Part shown: piece by piece, positions 1-9,191 of the stretch
How positions within the stretch are numbered: the first letter of the stretch is position 1
How the letters are laid out: each line of letters opens with the position of its first letter
Assembly: GCF_036985505.1 (NCBI RefSeq)
Contig: NZ_BTGQ01000007.1
Coordinates: forward strand, 124,001-188,000
From: Croceitalea sp947503285
GTDB taxonomy: Bacteria > Bacteroidota > Bacteroidia > Flavobacteriales > Flavobacteriaceae
Length of the DNA stretch: 64,000 bases
Direction of reading: 5' to 3'
Program-made: the position numbers and the translations under genes
The notes under the pieces: generated by a model
Databases searched by the model: none
What the model was told of the DNA's origin: nothing
Seen by the model: only the letters and a program-made list of their open reading frames with translations

Positions 1-2
1 AT

Positions 3-590
3 GGTGGGATATTAGATTATCCGAGCAAAGAAGCATCTGAAACTGAAAGACTAGCATTCTTGTCAGATAATTACTTAGTGCTATCCTCAATAACTTTTAT
101 TAGCTACGTCTTGTTCGGGATAATACTAGCTGTTCTGGTGATAGTTATGCATCAGCGAGTAAAAGATAGTTTTCCCAACAGTTCTTTGGTTACATCTGCC
201 TTTGGTATCATCTGGGTTGGTTTGGTTGTTGCCAGTGGAATGATTGCAAATATTGGACTTAATTTGGTATTGGAAATTGGAATTGAGAATCCTGAAAAAG
301 CCATGACAATCTGGTCTAGCGTGGGTATTGTTTCAGAAGGACTAGGTGGCGGCAATGAGATAGTTGGGGGGATTTGGGTGCTGCTATTAAGTACTATAAA
401 CCTCAAAAGTTCCCTTTTTTCAAGGTCATTGAACTTTATAGGCTTGCTTGTGGGTTTTGCAGGTATCTTAACTGTTTTACCTATTGATATATTCAAAGAG
501 GTTTTCGGAATTAGCCAAATCATTTGGTTTATATGGATTGGTATGACATTAATTCGCAAACCAATCGACATGAAATACAATGTAATTTAA
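3..590 (+). CDS. Multi-pass membrane protein, 5' end cut by the window
   Basis: The reading frame is open from base 3 with no stop, so the gene begins before the window. The first ATG/TTG inside the window is not necessarily its start. The visible part has about six hydrophobic segments separated by short loops, including a Gly-rich SEGLGGGNEIVGG stretch between two of them. This suggests a small integral membrane protein, perhaps of the DUF4386 type, which I cannot confirm. It is followed after 3 bases by another small membrane protein and then a secreted protein, so the three probably form one transcript. Function unknown. Confidence 0.6.
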   Translation, partial: GGILDYPSKEASETERLAFLSDNYLVLSSITFISYVLFGIILAVLVIVMHQRVKDSFPNSSLVTSAFGIIWVGLVVASGMIANIGLNLVLEIGIENPEKAMTIWSSVGIVSEGLGGGNEIVGGIWVLLLSTINLKSSLFSRSLNFIGLLVGFAGILTVLPIDIFKEVFGISQIIWFIWIGMTLIRKPIDMKYNVI

Positions 591-593
591 AAT

Positions 594-1016
594 ATGAATT
601 CCAAATTGGCAATCAAGATAATGTTATGGGCATTGGCAGGCATCATATTCTTTCACTTTACCGTCATATTTAAACTGGTGCCTTTTGAAATCACCTGGGG
701 AGGTAGATTAAAAAGTGATATGGAGATGTACATTTTCGAAAGCATTTCAATCCTACTCAACCTACTTTTGTGTACAGCTCTCCTTATAAAGGCTACGTAT
801 TTGAAAGAGGTTATATCAATGAAATTCGTAAATATCATTTTATGGTTTTTTCTTTTTCTGTTTGTCTTAAATACGATTGGAAATCTTTTCGCTAAAACAC
901 ATATCGAGAAATTCTTTGCCATACTCACTTTTATGTTCTCCCTTCTGATTTTTATCATCCTTAAGAAAAAACCACAAGATAAATTCTACCGAAATTCTTC
1001 AACAAAAAAATCATGA
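594..1016 (+). CDS. Hypothetical four-helix membrane protein
   Basis: 140 residues with four hydrophobic segments (about residues 7-27, 48-66, 78-99 and 104-124) and a basic C-terminus ending in Lys/Ser-rich sequence. It starts 3 bases after the preceding membrane protein and its stop overlaps the start of the next gene (ATGA-type, 4 bases), which points to translational coupling. I do not recognise the family. The co-transcribed secreted protein downstream suggests an envelope role, but this is inference only. Confidence 0.55.
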   Translation: MNSKLAIKIMLWALAGIIFFHFTVIFKLVPFEITWGGRLKSDMEMYIFESISILLNLLLCTALLIKATYLKEVISMKFVNIILWFFLFLFVLNTIGNLFAKTHIEKFFAILTFMFSLLIFIILKKKPQDKFYRNSSTKKS

Positions 1017-2086
1017 AACAACTCCTTTACCTTGTAATCTGCTTATTTGGCATCCAAATTTTAGTAGCACAAAATACTCAAACTCAAATTGAGATGATTC
1101 CTTCTAATTGGAACGTCCCCAATGATGCCTTGTTTGAAAAATTTGACAATAGAAAAACCCTTGTTCTAAAAAATGGTAGAGCAACAGTAAAGAATTTGAA
1201 TTTTACTAATGGATCTATCGAGGTAGATGTATATGCTAAATCTAAAAGAAGTTTTGCCGGTATCAGCTTTAGGGAACAAGACGATACATTAGAAGAGGTT
1301 TACATGCGATTACACAAATCCAATCAGGCAGATGCGGTACAGTACACACCTATGTTTAACAACGAATCCAACTGGCAACTATATCGGGAACACCAAGCAA
1401 ATACATCTTTTAAGGATGAAGGTTGGAATACCTTGCGCATAGAATTAAAAAACCGAAGCGTTCAAGTATTTGTGAATAACGTCAAGGTTATGACTGTGGA
1501 TAACTTAAGAACAGAACAAAAAGAAGGTATTATCGGACTTTGGGCTTTATTTGGGAACCGATTCTCAAACTTTAGGGTTACGCATGGCAGTATTTCTGAA
1601 AAGCAAGCTGAAATAGAAACACCAAATAGGGACATGAATATCATAAGGTATTGGGAAATCACAAAAGCGTATCCCTACGAAGAAGGTAAAGTAAGATTCG
1701 AAGATTTTTCAAAAGAAAATTACACTACGGTATCAACCGAAGCATCTGGATTATTACCTATATCCAAGTATGTTAAAAAGACAACCTCTGGTAGCTTTGA
1801 ACGAAATAAGGAAGAATATGTGGTTGCCACTACATCCATCAATTCAAAGACAAATAAAACACAGATTTTTTCTTTTGACTATAGTGATAAAGTTTTGGTA
1901 TTTATAAACGGTAAACTTTTTTTTAATGGTAATAACGCTTTTAGACAAAAAGGCGTCCAATTTATGGGGCACATAGATATCAATACCAACAAACTATATC
2001 TTCCACTTAAAAAAGGTGAAAACAAAATTCATTGTGTGGTTATAGAAAAAGCTAATGGCTGGGGATTAATTGGAAAATTAGAATAA
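1013..2086 (+). CDS. Secreted protein with N-terminal concanavalin-like (DUF1080-like) domain
   Basis: A cleavable signal peptide is visible (MKQLLYLVICLFGIQILVAQ). Residues about 30-190 read like a laminin-G/DUF1080 jelly-roll fold: alternating beta strands, FTNGSIEVDVYAK, a WNTLRIELKNRSVQVFVNN strand pair, and a final GIIGLWALFG...FSNFRV strand. This shape is typical of sugar-binding or glycoside-hydrolase-associated modules. Residues 210-357 form a second beta-rich part with FDYSDKVLVFINGKLFFNG and a GWGLIGKLE ending, again resembling a carbohydrate-binding module. It overlaps the upstream gene by 4 bases. No catalytic site is evident, so a binding role is more likely than an enzyme. Confidence 0.6.
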   Translation: MKQLLYLVICLFGIQILVAQNTQTQIEMIPSNWNVPNDALFEKFDNRKTLVLKNGRATVKNLNFTNGSIEVDVYAKSKRSFAGISFREQDDTLEEVYMRLHKSNQADAVQYTPMFNNESNWQLYREHQANTSFKDEGWNTLRIELKNRSVQVFVNNVKVMTVDNLRTEQKEGIIGLWALFGNRFSNFRVTHGSISEKQAEIETPNRDMNIIRYWEITKAYPYEEGKVRFEDFSKENYTTVSTEASGLLPISKYVKKTTSGSFERNKEEYVVATTSINSKTNKTQIFSFDYSDKVLVFINGKLFFNGNNAFRQKGVQFMGHIDINTNKLYLPLKKGENKIHCVVIEKANGWGLIGKLE

Positions 2087-2468
2087 TCTTTTACAACAGG
2101 GTTGAAACCTTTCAAACTAACTTAAACGGATCATCCAAAAAGGGCTTTTATGGAAGATTTATTATTGAAATGTATAACAACAACGAGCAAATCCTTGGAA
2201 GAAGAGATCAGTCCTTTAGAGAAAAAGTTAAAGCCTTTGAAGTTCAAAATGGGTTAGACCATCCTAAATATGGTAGGAGTGTGTTCATCGGCCTATTTTA
2301 TTATGGATGGAGGTTTCTATGAGTATTATTTGAATGATGATTTAAACAGTAAAGTGATTGACCCTTGAAGTAATTTCAAAAAACCTTAGCCTTGGCAATG
2401 AAATGAAAATATAACGCTTTCAGAACTTAGTAAATGGTATACTTGATGTATAAATTTAGATTTACTCA
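2087..2468 (+). pseudogene. Intergenic stretch with a decayed coding fragment
   Basis: This 382-base gap has no intact gene. One forward frame from about 2090 to the stop at 2320-2322 reads like the end of a helical protein (for example YGRFIIEMYNNNEQILGRR and VQNGLDHPKYGRSVF). It has no start codon except an internal ATG at 2170, so it is probably a gene remnant. The last 100 bases should hold the promoter of the hydrolase at 2469. I saw no clear terminator. Confidence 0.3.
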
Positions 2469-3377
2469 ATGAATTCGGAAATAATAGAAACGAAGATAAA
2501 TAGAACCAAACAGCGTATTCAACTCAGAGATAAAAGACATCTGGGTTTTGCTGAATACGGTCCTCGTGACGGATATCCAATAGTCTATTGTCCCGGCTCA
2601 CAAAGCTCAAGATTAGAAATGCATTATGATCTTTCTTTTACAATTACCCATCAGCTAAGAATTATTGCAGTAGATAGGCCAGGTCATGGGATGTCAGACT
2701 TTAATCCAAAGGGTAGTATTCTTGAATTTGCACGAGACATCAAAGAACTGATGGGGTTCCTCAAGATAGATCGATTCTCAGTTGCAGCCATGTCTGCTGG
2801 AGCTCCTTTTGCTTTCGGTATTGTTTATAAAATTCCTGAGAAAATTAATCAAATGGCTATTGTTAGTGGATTTGCTCCTCTAACAAAGCATAATAAGAAA
2901 GCTTTGTCTAGAAAAATTAAGCTGATGCTTGGTGTGTCAAAATCATTTCCTAAATTCTTTGCCCTACTCTTAAGGTTTCAGGCGAAGCAAATAGCTAAGA
3001 ACCCTGAGAAAGTACTTCAAAGTTTTTTAAAAATGATGAATGACTCAGACAAAAAAATCCTTGAGAACCCAGCGGTGATTAAGGTGCTTCAAAATATGTT
3101 TACAGAAGCCTATAGAAATGGCAGCAAAGGGGTTGCTTATGAGATTTCTAAGATATTGGTAAAAGATTGGGGGTTTGATTATAGCAAGACACAAGTTCCT
3201 ATATCATTTTGGCAAGGAGAGAAAGACAATAACGTTCCTTATGAGTGGGCCGAATTTATGGCGAATCAAATAGAGCGATCCAGTTTGAAAACATACCCTA
3301 ACCATGGACATTTATTGATATTTGATCATGCCGAAGAAATTTTTTCAAGCTTAAAAGATCCCGTATCGTTAAACTGA
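2469..3377 (+). CDS. Alpha/beta-hydrolase
   Basis: 302 residues with the alpha/beta-hydrolase layout. There is an oxyanion-side strand YGPRDGYPIVYCPGSQSS, an IIAVDRPGHGMSDF strand, a nucleophile elbow AAMSAGAPFA (Ser in place), a late acidic residue in FWQGEKDNNVP, and the catalytic His in NHGHLLIF. Substrate cannot be deduced. The stop codon region overlaps the start of the following lipoprotein gene (ATGA), so the two are probably co-translated. The N-terminus has no signal peptide, so it is cytoplasmic. Confidence 0.8.
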   Translation: MNSEIIETKINRTKQRIQLRDKRHLGFAEYGPRDGYPIVYCPGSQSSRLEMHYDLSFTITHQLRIIAVDRPGHGMSDFNPKGSILEFARDIKELMGFLKIDRFSVAAMSAGAPFAFGIVYKIPEKINQMAIVSGFAPLTKHNKKALSRKIKLMLGVSKSFPKFFALLLRFQAKQIAKNPEKVLQSFLKMMNDSDKKILENPAVIKVLQNMFTEAYRNGSKGVAYEISKILVKDWGFDYSKTQVPISFWQGEKDNNVPYEWAEFMANQIERSSLKTYPNHGHLLIFDHAEEIFSSLKDPVSLN

Positions 3378-4330
3378 TGATCATGATGAAAATAGTTGAC
3401 AAAAAAATATTTTATAAAGCTCTAGTAAAATTCTACATCCTCTTTTTATTCTTGTTGGTTGGAGCCTGTGTCCCCGAAAATAAGAATACACTATATACTC
3501 TGGAACAGAGTCCGAATCATTTTCCAATTGACTTCAAAAGTGAACTTGTTCCCGAAGGAAAAATCATCCATAGAGGAATTTTTAGCCCCGACCTTAAAGA
3601 GTACTATTACACAGTTTCCGACACGAACTTCGGAAACTTTCAGGTCTATATAATTCATAGCCTAAATCATGGCTGGTCCGAACCCGAACTTGCTTTTTTT
3701 AATAGTCAATACAATGAGCATGGAATGAGTTTTTCTCCGGATGGAAATACTCTTTATTTCAGTTCTACGAGACCGATTCCAATGGAAGGAGTCAGTGCAA
3801 CATGGCACCTGTGGAAGTCTGAGAAATTGAATGGACGATGGAGTGAGCCTGTTTTTGTAGACATTCCCAATTTAAGGAGTAAGCTGGTTTCTCATCCCAC
3901 CGTTACCAATTCAGGAACCCTTTACTTTCATTCGAGTAACCTTGACTATAGTGAAATGAGCATTTATCGATCTAAAAAAGTGAAAGGAGTTTTTCAAGAG
4001 GCAAAGCAAGTCTCATTTTTCAACAATTCAGAAATACCAACCTGTACGCCATATGTTTCACCTAATGAAGACTATTTGATCTTTGCTTTGGTTGGAAATC
4101 AGCTTGATTTGATGATTAGTCATCGTGATGGTCAGGGGCATTGGTCCAATCCGATAAAATTGGATAAAAAAATAAATACGCATGGACAAGGAAACCCATA
4201 TGTAACACCAGACAACAAGTTTTTGTTTTTAGCAACTGGCAAAGAGGGAGACTCATGGAAGATTCAATGGGTGAATATTGAAGGAGAATTGGAAAATCAT
4301 TCATTTCAAAATGGTTACAACCTTCCTTAA
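3377..4330 (+). CDS. Lipoprotein with TolB/PD40-type beta-propeller repeats
   Basis: The N-terminus is basic and hydrophobic and ends in a lipobox (LLVGACVPEN), so a lipid-anchored periplasmic or surface protein is expected. The rest carries repeated blades with the PD40/WD40-like signature, for example SFSPDGNTLYFSSTRP, VSPNEDYLIFA and VTPDNKFLFLATG. Another protein of this type lies at 6847-7746. Such proteins usually bind partners rather than catalyse. It overlaps the upstream hydrolase by one codon. ATG codons at 3377 and 3383 are both usable starts. Confidence 0.7.
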   Translation: MIMMKIVDKKIFYKALVKFYILFLFLLVGACVPENKNTLYTLEQSPNHFPIDFKSELVPEGKIIHRGIFSPDLKEYYYTVSDTNFGNFQVYIIHSLNHGWSEPELAFFNSQYNEHGMSFSPDGNTLYFSSTRPIPMEGVSATWHLWKSEKLNGRWSEPVFVDIPNLRSKLVSHPTVTNSGTLYFHSSNLDYSEMSIYRSKKVKGVFQEAKQVSFFNNSEIPTCTPYVSPNEDYLIFALVGNQLDLMISHRDGQGHWSNPIKLDKKINTHGQGNPYVTPDNKFLFLATGKEGDSWKIQWVNIEGELENHSFQNGYNLP

Positions 4331-4386
4331 TAGCCGGGAAAAGTTTGATCAAATAGAACACTTATAAAAACCGATAAAATCAAATT

Positions 4387-4467
4387 ATGAACACAAAAAT
4401 ATTGATGACCTGTAGCGCTACTTTCTTGTTCATAGCAGCTCCTCATAAGCTAAAAAAAATCGGATGA
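4387..4467 (+). pseudogene. Truncated short ORF (26 aa), probable gene remnant
   Basis: An ATG ORF of 26 codons begins with MNTKILMTCSATFLFIAA, which looks like the first membrane helix of a longer protein. It then runs into an unrelated tail and stops inside an ATGA overlap with the next gene. This fits an internal deletion that left only the N-terminus. A leader peptide for the hydrolase downstream is the alternative. Confidence 0.35.
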
Positions 4468-5495
4468 AAAAGATCGGAAAGACAATTTTAGCAGTGCTCG
4501 TATTGATTGTTGTAATTCTTTTTGTGTATACCAAAATAGATAAAAGTCCTTCTGAAGATACCATTAGCAAAGAATTAAGGAATTGGAAATCAAACTCGGA
4601 AGTCTTTCAATTCCAACAATTCAATATTTCCTATTTCGACACCAAGGATGCATCCAAAGAGGTTATTGTATTGCTTCATGGATATCCAACGTCGTCCTTT
4701 GATTGGAGCTTACTATGGGAAGATCTGAAAAAAAACTACAGACTCATAGCTTTAGACATGTTGGGTTTTGGTCTGTCCGATAAACCTAGTGATATTCAGT
4801 ATTCCATTTCTCTTCAGGCGGACATCCAAGAGGCTATTTTAAAAAATCTCCAGATTAAAAGGTTCCATATTTTGGCTCATGATTATGGAGACAACGTTGC
4901 TCAAGAAATGATCGCGCGCTTTATGGAAAGCGGATCAAAATATCCTTTCCAAATCAGGTCAGCAACACTGTTGAATGGAGGCTTGTTCCCAGAAACTCAT
5001 AAGCCTACCAGGGTGCAATCTTTACTAGCGAGCCCATTAGGAAGTCTTATTTCCCCTCTTGTTAATCAATCACTCTTTGAGAATAGCTTTAAAAAAGTTT
5101 TCGGAGCGCAATTCCTTCCATCAAAACAAGATCTTATTGACCAATGGTATTTAATATGCCAACAAGGAGGCAACAGAATCAATCATAAATTAGTTCATGC
5201 CAGCAACGACAGAATCGTCAATCAAGAACGATGGAGAAATACACTTGTTCAAGATAGAATTCCCATACTTTTTATAAATGGACTACAAGATCCTGTGACT
5301 GGCAAAGAGACCGTTGATAGATACAGAAAGATTGTTCCAAACCCAAACCTAATTACGCTTGATTCCATTGGGCACTTTCCTCAATTGGAAGCACCAAAAT
5401 TGGTCCAAAAAAATCTTGTTAGGTTTATAAATAATCCAGAAATGATTTTTGAAGAACCAAAGGTCCTTATTAACGTAGTTACAACGAATTTATAA
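4464..5495 (+). CDS. MEST/haloalkane-dehalogenase-like alpha/beta-hydrolase
   Basis: 343 residues with an N-terminal membrane anchor or signal (residues 7-24). The alpha/beta-hydrolase core carries LLHGYPTSSFDW (HGxP oxyanion motif), LDMLGFGLSDKP, and the nucleophile elbow HDYGDNVAQE. In that elbow Asp takes the place of the usual Ser, as in haloalkane dehalogenases, epoxide hydrolases and MEST proteins. A late Asp (NGLQDPVTG) and the catalytic His (SIGHFPQLEAP) are present. The HDYGD-VAQE sequence fits the MEST branch best. The next gene begins 10 bases later, so the two are probably one operon. Confidence 0.8.
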   Translation: MKKIGKTILAVLVLIVVILFVYTKIDKSPSEDTISKELRNWKSNSEVFQFQQFNISYFDTKDASKEVIVLLHGYPTSSFDWSLLWEDLKKNYRLIALDMLGFGLSDKPSDIQYSISLQADIQEAILKNLQIKRFHILAHDYGDNVAQEMIARFMESGSKYPFQIRSATLLNGGLFPETHKPTRVQSLLASPLGSLISPLVNQSLFENSFKKVFGAQFLPSKQDLIDQWYLICQQGGNRINHKLVHASNDRIVNQERWRNTLVQDRIPILFINGLQDPVTGKETVDRYRKIVPNPNLITLDSIGHFPQLEAPKLVQKNLVRFINNPEMIFEEPKVLINVVTTNL

Positions 5496-5505
5496 AAAAT
5501 ATCAA

Positions 5506-6720
5506 ATGAAAAAGTTACTGAAGAGTACATTACTCACAATTCTTTCAATTGTCCTATTCCTAATTGTACTTTTATCAATTCAATATACACCTACTTACGT
5601 TTATCGACTCATAATTATGAATGTAGCGGATGTTTATGATTATAACAATTTTGAAAATCATAGGATTAAAGGAGCAAAACATGCGAATACATTTATTTCA
5701 AATCCAAAAGAGAAGTATATAGAATCCCTATTTGAAGAACTCGTAACTAAAACTGGATTTAACAGCTTTAAAGACTGGGCAACCGGGTCTCAAACGACTG
5801 CTCTTATTGTTATAAAAAGAGATACAGTCATTTATGAGAAATATTTTAATGGTTTTAGTAGAGATTCCTATTTCCATTCTCAATCTATGGCAAAGTCTTT
5901 TATATCGTTTTTAATTGGGACTGCTATTGATGATGGTTTTATAAAAAGTGTTAATGAACCCATCACAAATTATATTCCTGAACTTATAGAGCGAGATTCA
6001 AACTTCGAAAAAATAACCATCGAACATTTACTTGAAATGCGTTCAGGGCTTGAGTACAACACAAGTCGAATACCCTTCACTAATATTCATTCTCCTTGGC
6101 ACGACGAAGCGGTTGGATACTATCATCCCAATGTTCGAAAGTTGTTGCTTAAGGATGTAGAAGTTTTATCCGAACCAGGAAAAGATTTTCAATATTCTAA
6201 TTATAATACAAGCTATTTAGGATTAATTCTAGAAAGAGCTACTAACTTATCTGTATCAAATTATTTGGAGCAGAAATTATGGTCAAGAATTATGGAATAT
6301 GATGCGCTTTTTTCCATAGACAGCAAAGAATCTAATTTTGAATATATGCCAAGTCGTTTGATTGCCCGAGCGATTGATTATGCGCGTTTCGGTCAGTTAA
6401 TGCTAAACGAAGGAAACTGGAATGGTAATCAAATTATATCCAAAGATTGGGTTTGGGAATCTACTAGAGAAAACAAATCAATTCCTAGAGCTATATACCC
6501 TAAATGGTTTGGTAGAGGAGAAAAAAGAATTTACTATAACTACCAATGGTGGGGGCATGTAAATAAAGATGGTTCTTTTCATTTCTATGCAAACGGAAAC
6601 CTAGGACAGAATATTTACATTATACCACAAAAAGAAACTGTAATTGTCCACTGTGGTAATTCACTTCAATATTACAGCAGTGATTTTGACTTATGGAACG
6701 TTGCTTTACAGTTGAAATAG
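5506..6720 (+). CDS. Serine hydrolase, class C beta-lactamase fold
   Basis: 404 residues. A hydrophobic N-terminal segment (residues 8-26) anchors or exports the protein. The beta-lactamase/DD-peptidase fold is marked by SMAKSF (SxxK, nucleophile Ser and Lys), the YSNYNTSYLG motif (YxN) and a late FYANGNLGQNIYIIP strand near the KTG position. Family members act as esterases, D-aminopeptidases or penicillin-binding-like proteins, and the substrate cannot be chosen from sequence. It follows the MEST-like hydrolase with only 10 bases between them. Confidence 0.8.
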   Translation: MKKLLKSTLLTILSIVLFLIVLLSIQYTPTYVYRLIIMNVADVYDYNNFENHRIKGAKHANTFISNPKEKYIESLFEELVTKTGFNSFKDWATGSQTTALIVIKRDTVIYEKYFNGFSRDSYFHSQSMAKSFISFLIGTAIDDGFIKSVNEPITNYIPELIERDSNFEKITIEHLLEMRSGLEYNTSRIPFTNIHSPWHDEAVGYYHPNVRKLLLKDVEVLSEPGKDFQYSNYNTSYLGLILERATNLSVSNYLEQKLWSRIMEYDALFSIDSKESNFEYMPSRLIARAIDYARFGQLMLNEGNWNGNQIISKDWVWESTRENKSIPRAIYPKWFGRGEKRIYYNYQWWGHVNKDGSFHFYANGNLGQNIYIIPQKETVIVHCGNSLQYYSSDFDLWNVALQLK

Positions 6721-6764
6721 AATTCAATAAGAGTTAGGATTCAAAATGAAAACTGACTGTAACA

Positions 6765-6830
6765 CAGTGTATAAAACATAGCTAATAATTACCAAACCGA
6801 GAGGTTTGTATATTCTTATGTTGGCGGTAA
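6765..6830 (+). repeat. Cassette-like direct repeat, copy 1
   Basis: It contains GTGTATAAAACAT, GCTAATAATTACCAAACC, then GAGAGGTTTGTATAT and a terminal GTTGGCGGTAATTA. AAACC/GGTTT forms a small hairpin. A second copy in the same orientation lies at 7751-7822, so the gene at 6847-7746 is framed by the pair. The sequence is AT-rich apart from the GCC/GGC motifs. Confidence 0.5.
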
Positions 6831-6846
6831 TTAAACTAAAGAGAAC

Positions 6847-7746
6847 TTGAAAAACAACATAATTAAATTTTCAGCACTTATTTTCATTCTATTTTTAAAT
6901 GCTTGCAAGCCTGATAAGTCGAACACAAAAGAGAATGATTCATCAAAAAAAGAGATTCTTTACCTAGGTCAAAAACCACCTGGCTTAATACCAGAGCCTT
7001 TTGCCCCTGGATTAGTTACTACTCAAGGCTGGGAATATTATGGAGATTTCACACCGGATTTAAAAGAATTCTATTTTCTAAGAGAAGTAGGAAAAACTAA
7101 AGAAGATAAGAGAACGGAATTCGTCGTTATGAAAAGAACTCATAATCAATGGCAAGATTCAGTAATATCCTCTAGAGTTGGTACACCTTTTATCTCTCCC
7201 GATGGTAAGACTATGCACTTAGGTAGAAGATATAAGGAACGTAATGATAACGAAGAATGGTCTGAAATAAAGGAACTTGATTCTCCTTTTGACAGCTTAC
7301 CGATCATGCGTCTTACGGCTTCTTCTAAGGGCACCTACTTTTTTGATGAGTTCAAAAAGGACTTTACAGGTGATATTCGTTACTCGCGACTTGTAAACGG
7401 AAAATATGAAGAACCGAGGCTACTCAATAAAGAGATTAACAAAGGAAAAAGCTTTCACCCATTTATTGCTCCAGATGAATCATATCTACTTTTTGATAGC
7501 AAAAGAGAAGACGGATTTGGGGATTCTGATATTTATATTAGTTTTCGTCAACAAAATGGTTCTTGGGGTAATCCTATTAATTTAGGAAATAAAATAAACA
7601 CTGAAGCTTGGGAAGCATCGGCGAGTGTTACGCCGGATGGAAAGTATCTTTTCTTCAACAGGAACATGGGTTCAAAAGAATATGAGAATGTGGATATTTT
7701 TTGGGTGAGTATGCAAGTTGTAGAGAACTTAAGACCAAAAAATTAA
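6847..7746 (+). CDS. Lipoprotein with PD40-type beta-propeller repeats
   Basis: Starts at TTG 6847. The N-terminus is a lipoprotein signal (FILFLNACKPDKS). Propeller blades read FTPDLKEFYFLREVG, ISPDGKTMHLG, IAPDESYLLFDSKRE and VTPDGKYLFFNR. These are the same blade motifs as in the lipoprotein at 3377-4330, so the two are relatives. The gene stands alone between two copies of a ~60-bp repeat, an arrangement that suggests a mobile cassette. The likely location is the periplasm or outer surface. Function unknown. Confidence 0.7.
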   Translation: MKNNIIKFSALIFILFLNACKPDKSNTKENDSSKKEILYLGQKPPGLIPEPFAPGLVTTQGWEYYGDFTPDLKEFYFLREVGKTKEDKRTEFVVMKRTHNQWQDSVISSRVGTPFISPDGKTMHLGRRYKERNDNEEWSEIKELDSPFDSLPIMRLTASSKGTYFFDEFKKDFTGDIRYSRLVNGKYEEPRLLNKEINKGKSFHPFIAPDESYLLFDSKREDGFGDSDIYISFRQQNGSWGNPINLGNKINTEAWEASASVTPDGKYLFFNRNMGSKEYENVDIFWVSMQVVENLRPKN

Positions 7747-7750
7747 GATA

Positions 7751-7822
7751 TAACTACCGCCAACACGGTGTATAAAACATTGCTGGTAAATGCTAAACCT
7801 AAAGGTTTGTGTATATTTAGAA
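7751..7822 (+). repeat. Cassette-like direct repeat, copy 2
   Basis: It carries TAACTACCGCCAACACGGTG, TATAAAACATTGCT, then AAACCTAAAGGTTTGTGTATAT. It aligns in the same orientation with 6765-6830 and shares the GTGTATAAAACAT and AAACC...AGGTTTGT blocks. ACCGCCAAC here is the inverse complement of GTTGGCGGT at the end of copy 1. Confidence 0.5.
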
Positions 7823-7919
7823 AGTCCGCCAAATTTTTAATTTGGCTTTTAGAAAAAGAAACCATAGAAATTCGGCTCTGTATTAAACCGATAAGTTAGA
7901 TTCTTTTTAAAATAGACTT

Positions 7920-8486
7920 ATGTCAAAGAATAATTCACTTCAAAATTATTTAATACAAACCATTAAGCTTTCTAAAAGAGAAACAGACTTCGTAAAGAAT
8001 AAGCTTAATCATTTAGAATTAAAGAAAGGCGATTCATTACTTAATATTGGTGATGTGTGCTCATCAGCTTATTTTATTATTTCAGGAAGTTTCTACCAAT
8101 ACAACCATGATGACGATTTTAATATAAAAGTTATTGACTTATATTCTAAAGAAGATTGGATGTTAAATCATCGAAGTTTTACTTCAAGAAAACCATCACA
8201 AAACTCTATTGAAGCTTTTGAAGACAGCACGGTGTATGAACTGTCCATAGAATCAATACATGAGCTCATAGCAATATCTCCTAGTTTTCTTAAGCTTGGG
8301 AAAATATTAGATATAGCCAATAATCGTCTAGAGTTTTTTGATCAAAACAAATCTGCTGATGAAAAGTATAGATATATACTAACTCAAAAGCCGATGCTGA
8401 TTCAAAAATTTCCTTTAACAATTATTGCTTCATATCTGAAGATATCTCCAGAAACATTAAGTCGTGTTAGAAAAAGAATTAATTGA
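7920..8486 (+). CDS. Crp/Fnr-family transcriptional regulator
   Basis: 188 residues. An N-terminal cyclic-nucleotide-binding-like beta barrel (about 25-115, KKGDSLLNIGDVCSSAYFIISGSF) is followed by a long helix and a C-terminal helix-turn-helix with recognition segment YLKISPETLSRVRKRIN. This is the usual Bacteroidota short Crp-like regulator. No cysteine cluster for an Fe-S sensor is present, so oxygen sensing of the FNR type is unlikely. It probably controls the membrane protein and methyltransferase that follow, by proximity only. Confidence 0.8.
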   Translation: MSKNNSLQNYLIQTIKLSKRETDFVKNKLNHLELKKGDSLLNIGDVCSSAYFIISGSFYQYNHDDDFNIKVIDLYSKEDWMLNHRSFTSRKPSQNSIEAFEDSTVYELSIESIHELIAISPSFLKLGKILDIANNRLEFFDQNKSADEKYRYILTQKPMLIQKFPLTIIASYLKISPETLSRVRKRIN

Positions 8487-8550
8487 CTTTAGTCAAGAGA
8501 GAGATCTTAGAATAAGATGAATATTTGTCGATATTTTAAATTTCTCTTCA

Positions 8551-9189
8551 ATGAAAAGTCAATTTTATAAGATTACAGGGATTTCTTTGTCAGCAGGTTC
8601 CTTCTTGGCTATCATTACAATGATTTTACATCCATCAGGTGGCAGCTTCCAAGAAATTATTAATCAAGCAGCTAAGATGCAAATTGCACATTCAATTGCT
8701 ATTGCTTGTATACCATTTATGTTGTTTGGATTTTATGGCTTAACCGATAGGCTTTTAGGTCTAAGAAAAATTTCTAAACTTGCCCTTATTTCGGTTACTC
8801 TTGGACTTTTTTCAGCAATGTTAGCAGCTCTATTCAATGGCTTAATATTACCGAATTTTTTAAACCAACACGCAAAAAGTCTAGAACAAAGCGAGTCTTT
8901 TTTGAAGATCCTAGTAAGTTATGGTTTTACCATTAATAAGGCATTAGACTATGTATTTATTGTTGCTCTTATTTTTGGAATCTTAATCTACTCTATTTTA
9001 ATAATTAAAACTCAAAAAATCTCTAAGTACTTAGGCTATTTCGGATTATTAATATTAATATTTTCAATAATTGGTGGTCTTACAGGTTTTGCTTTCACAA
9101 GCTTAATTGGTTTTAGGATTTTTGTTTTTAGTGTTGCCGTTTGGATTTTATGTTCAGGAATATCATTAATTCAATCTAACAAGGCGTAG
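8551..9189 (+). CDS. Hypothetical six-helix membrane protein
   Basis: 212 residues with about six hydrophobic helices (near 10-28, 47-63, 74-97, 126-150, 158-180 and 184-205) and short loops. I do not recognise a catalytic or transport motif. It is separated from the methyltransferase gene by only 2 bases, so the two should be co-transcribed. It follows the Crp/Fnr regulator in the same direction. Confidence 0.6.
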   Translation: MKSQFYKITGISLSAGSFLAIITMILHPSGGSFQEIINQAAKMQIAHSIAIACIPFMLFGFYGLTDRLLGLRKISKLALISVTLGLFSAMLAALFNGLILPNFLNQHAKSLEQSESFLKILVSYGFTINKALDYVFIVALIFGILIYSILIIKTQKISKYLGYFGLLILIFSIIGGLTGFAFTSLIGFRIFVFSVAVWILCSGISLIQSNKA

Positions 9190-9191
9190 TT

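Noticed and set aside
2150..2257. 35-codon ORF in the gap after the secreted protein
   Set aside because: Another frame of the same stretch shows better coding character without a start, so this is a decayed region rather than a gene.
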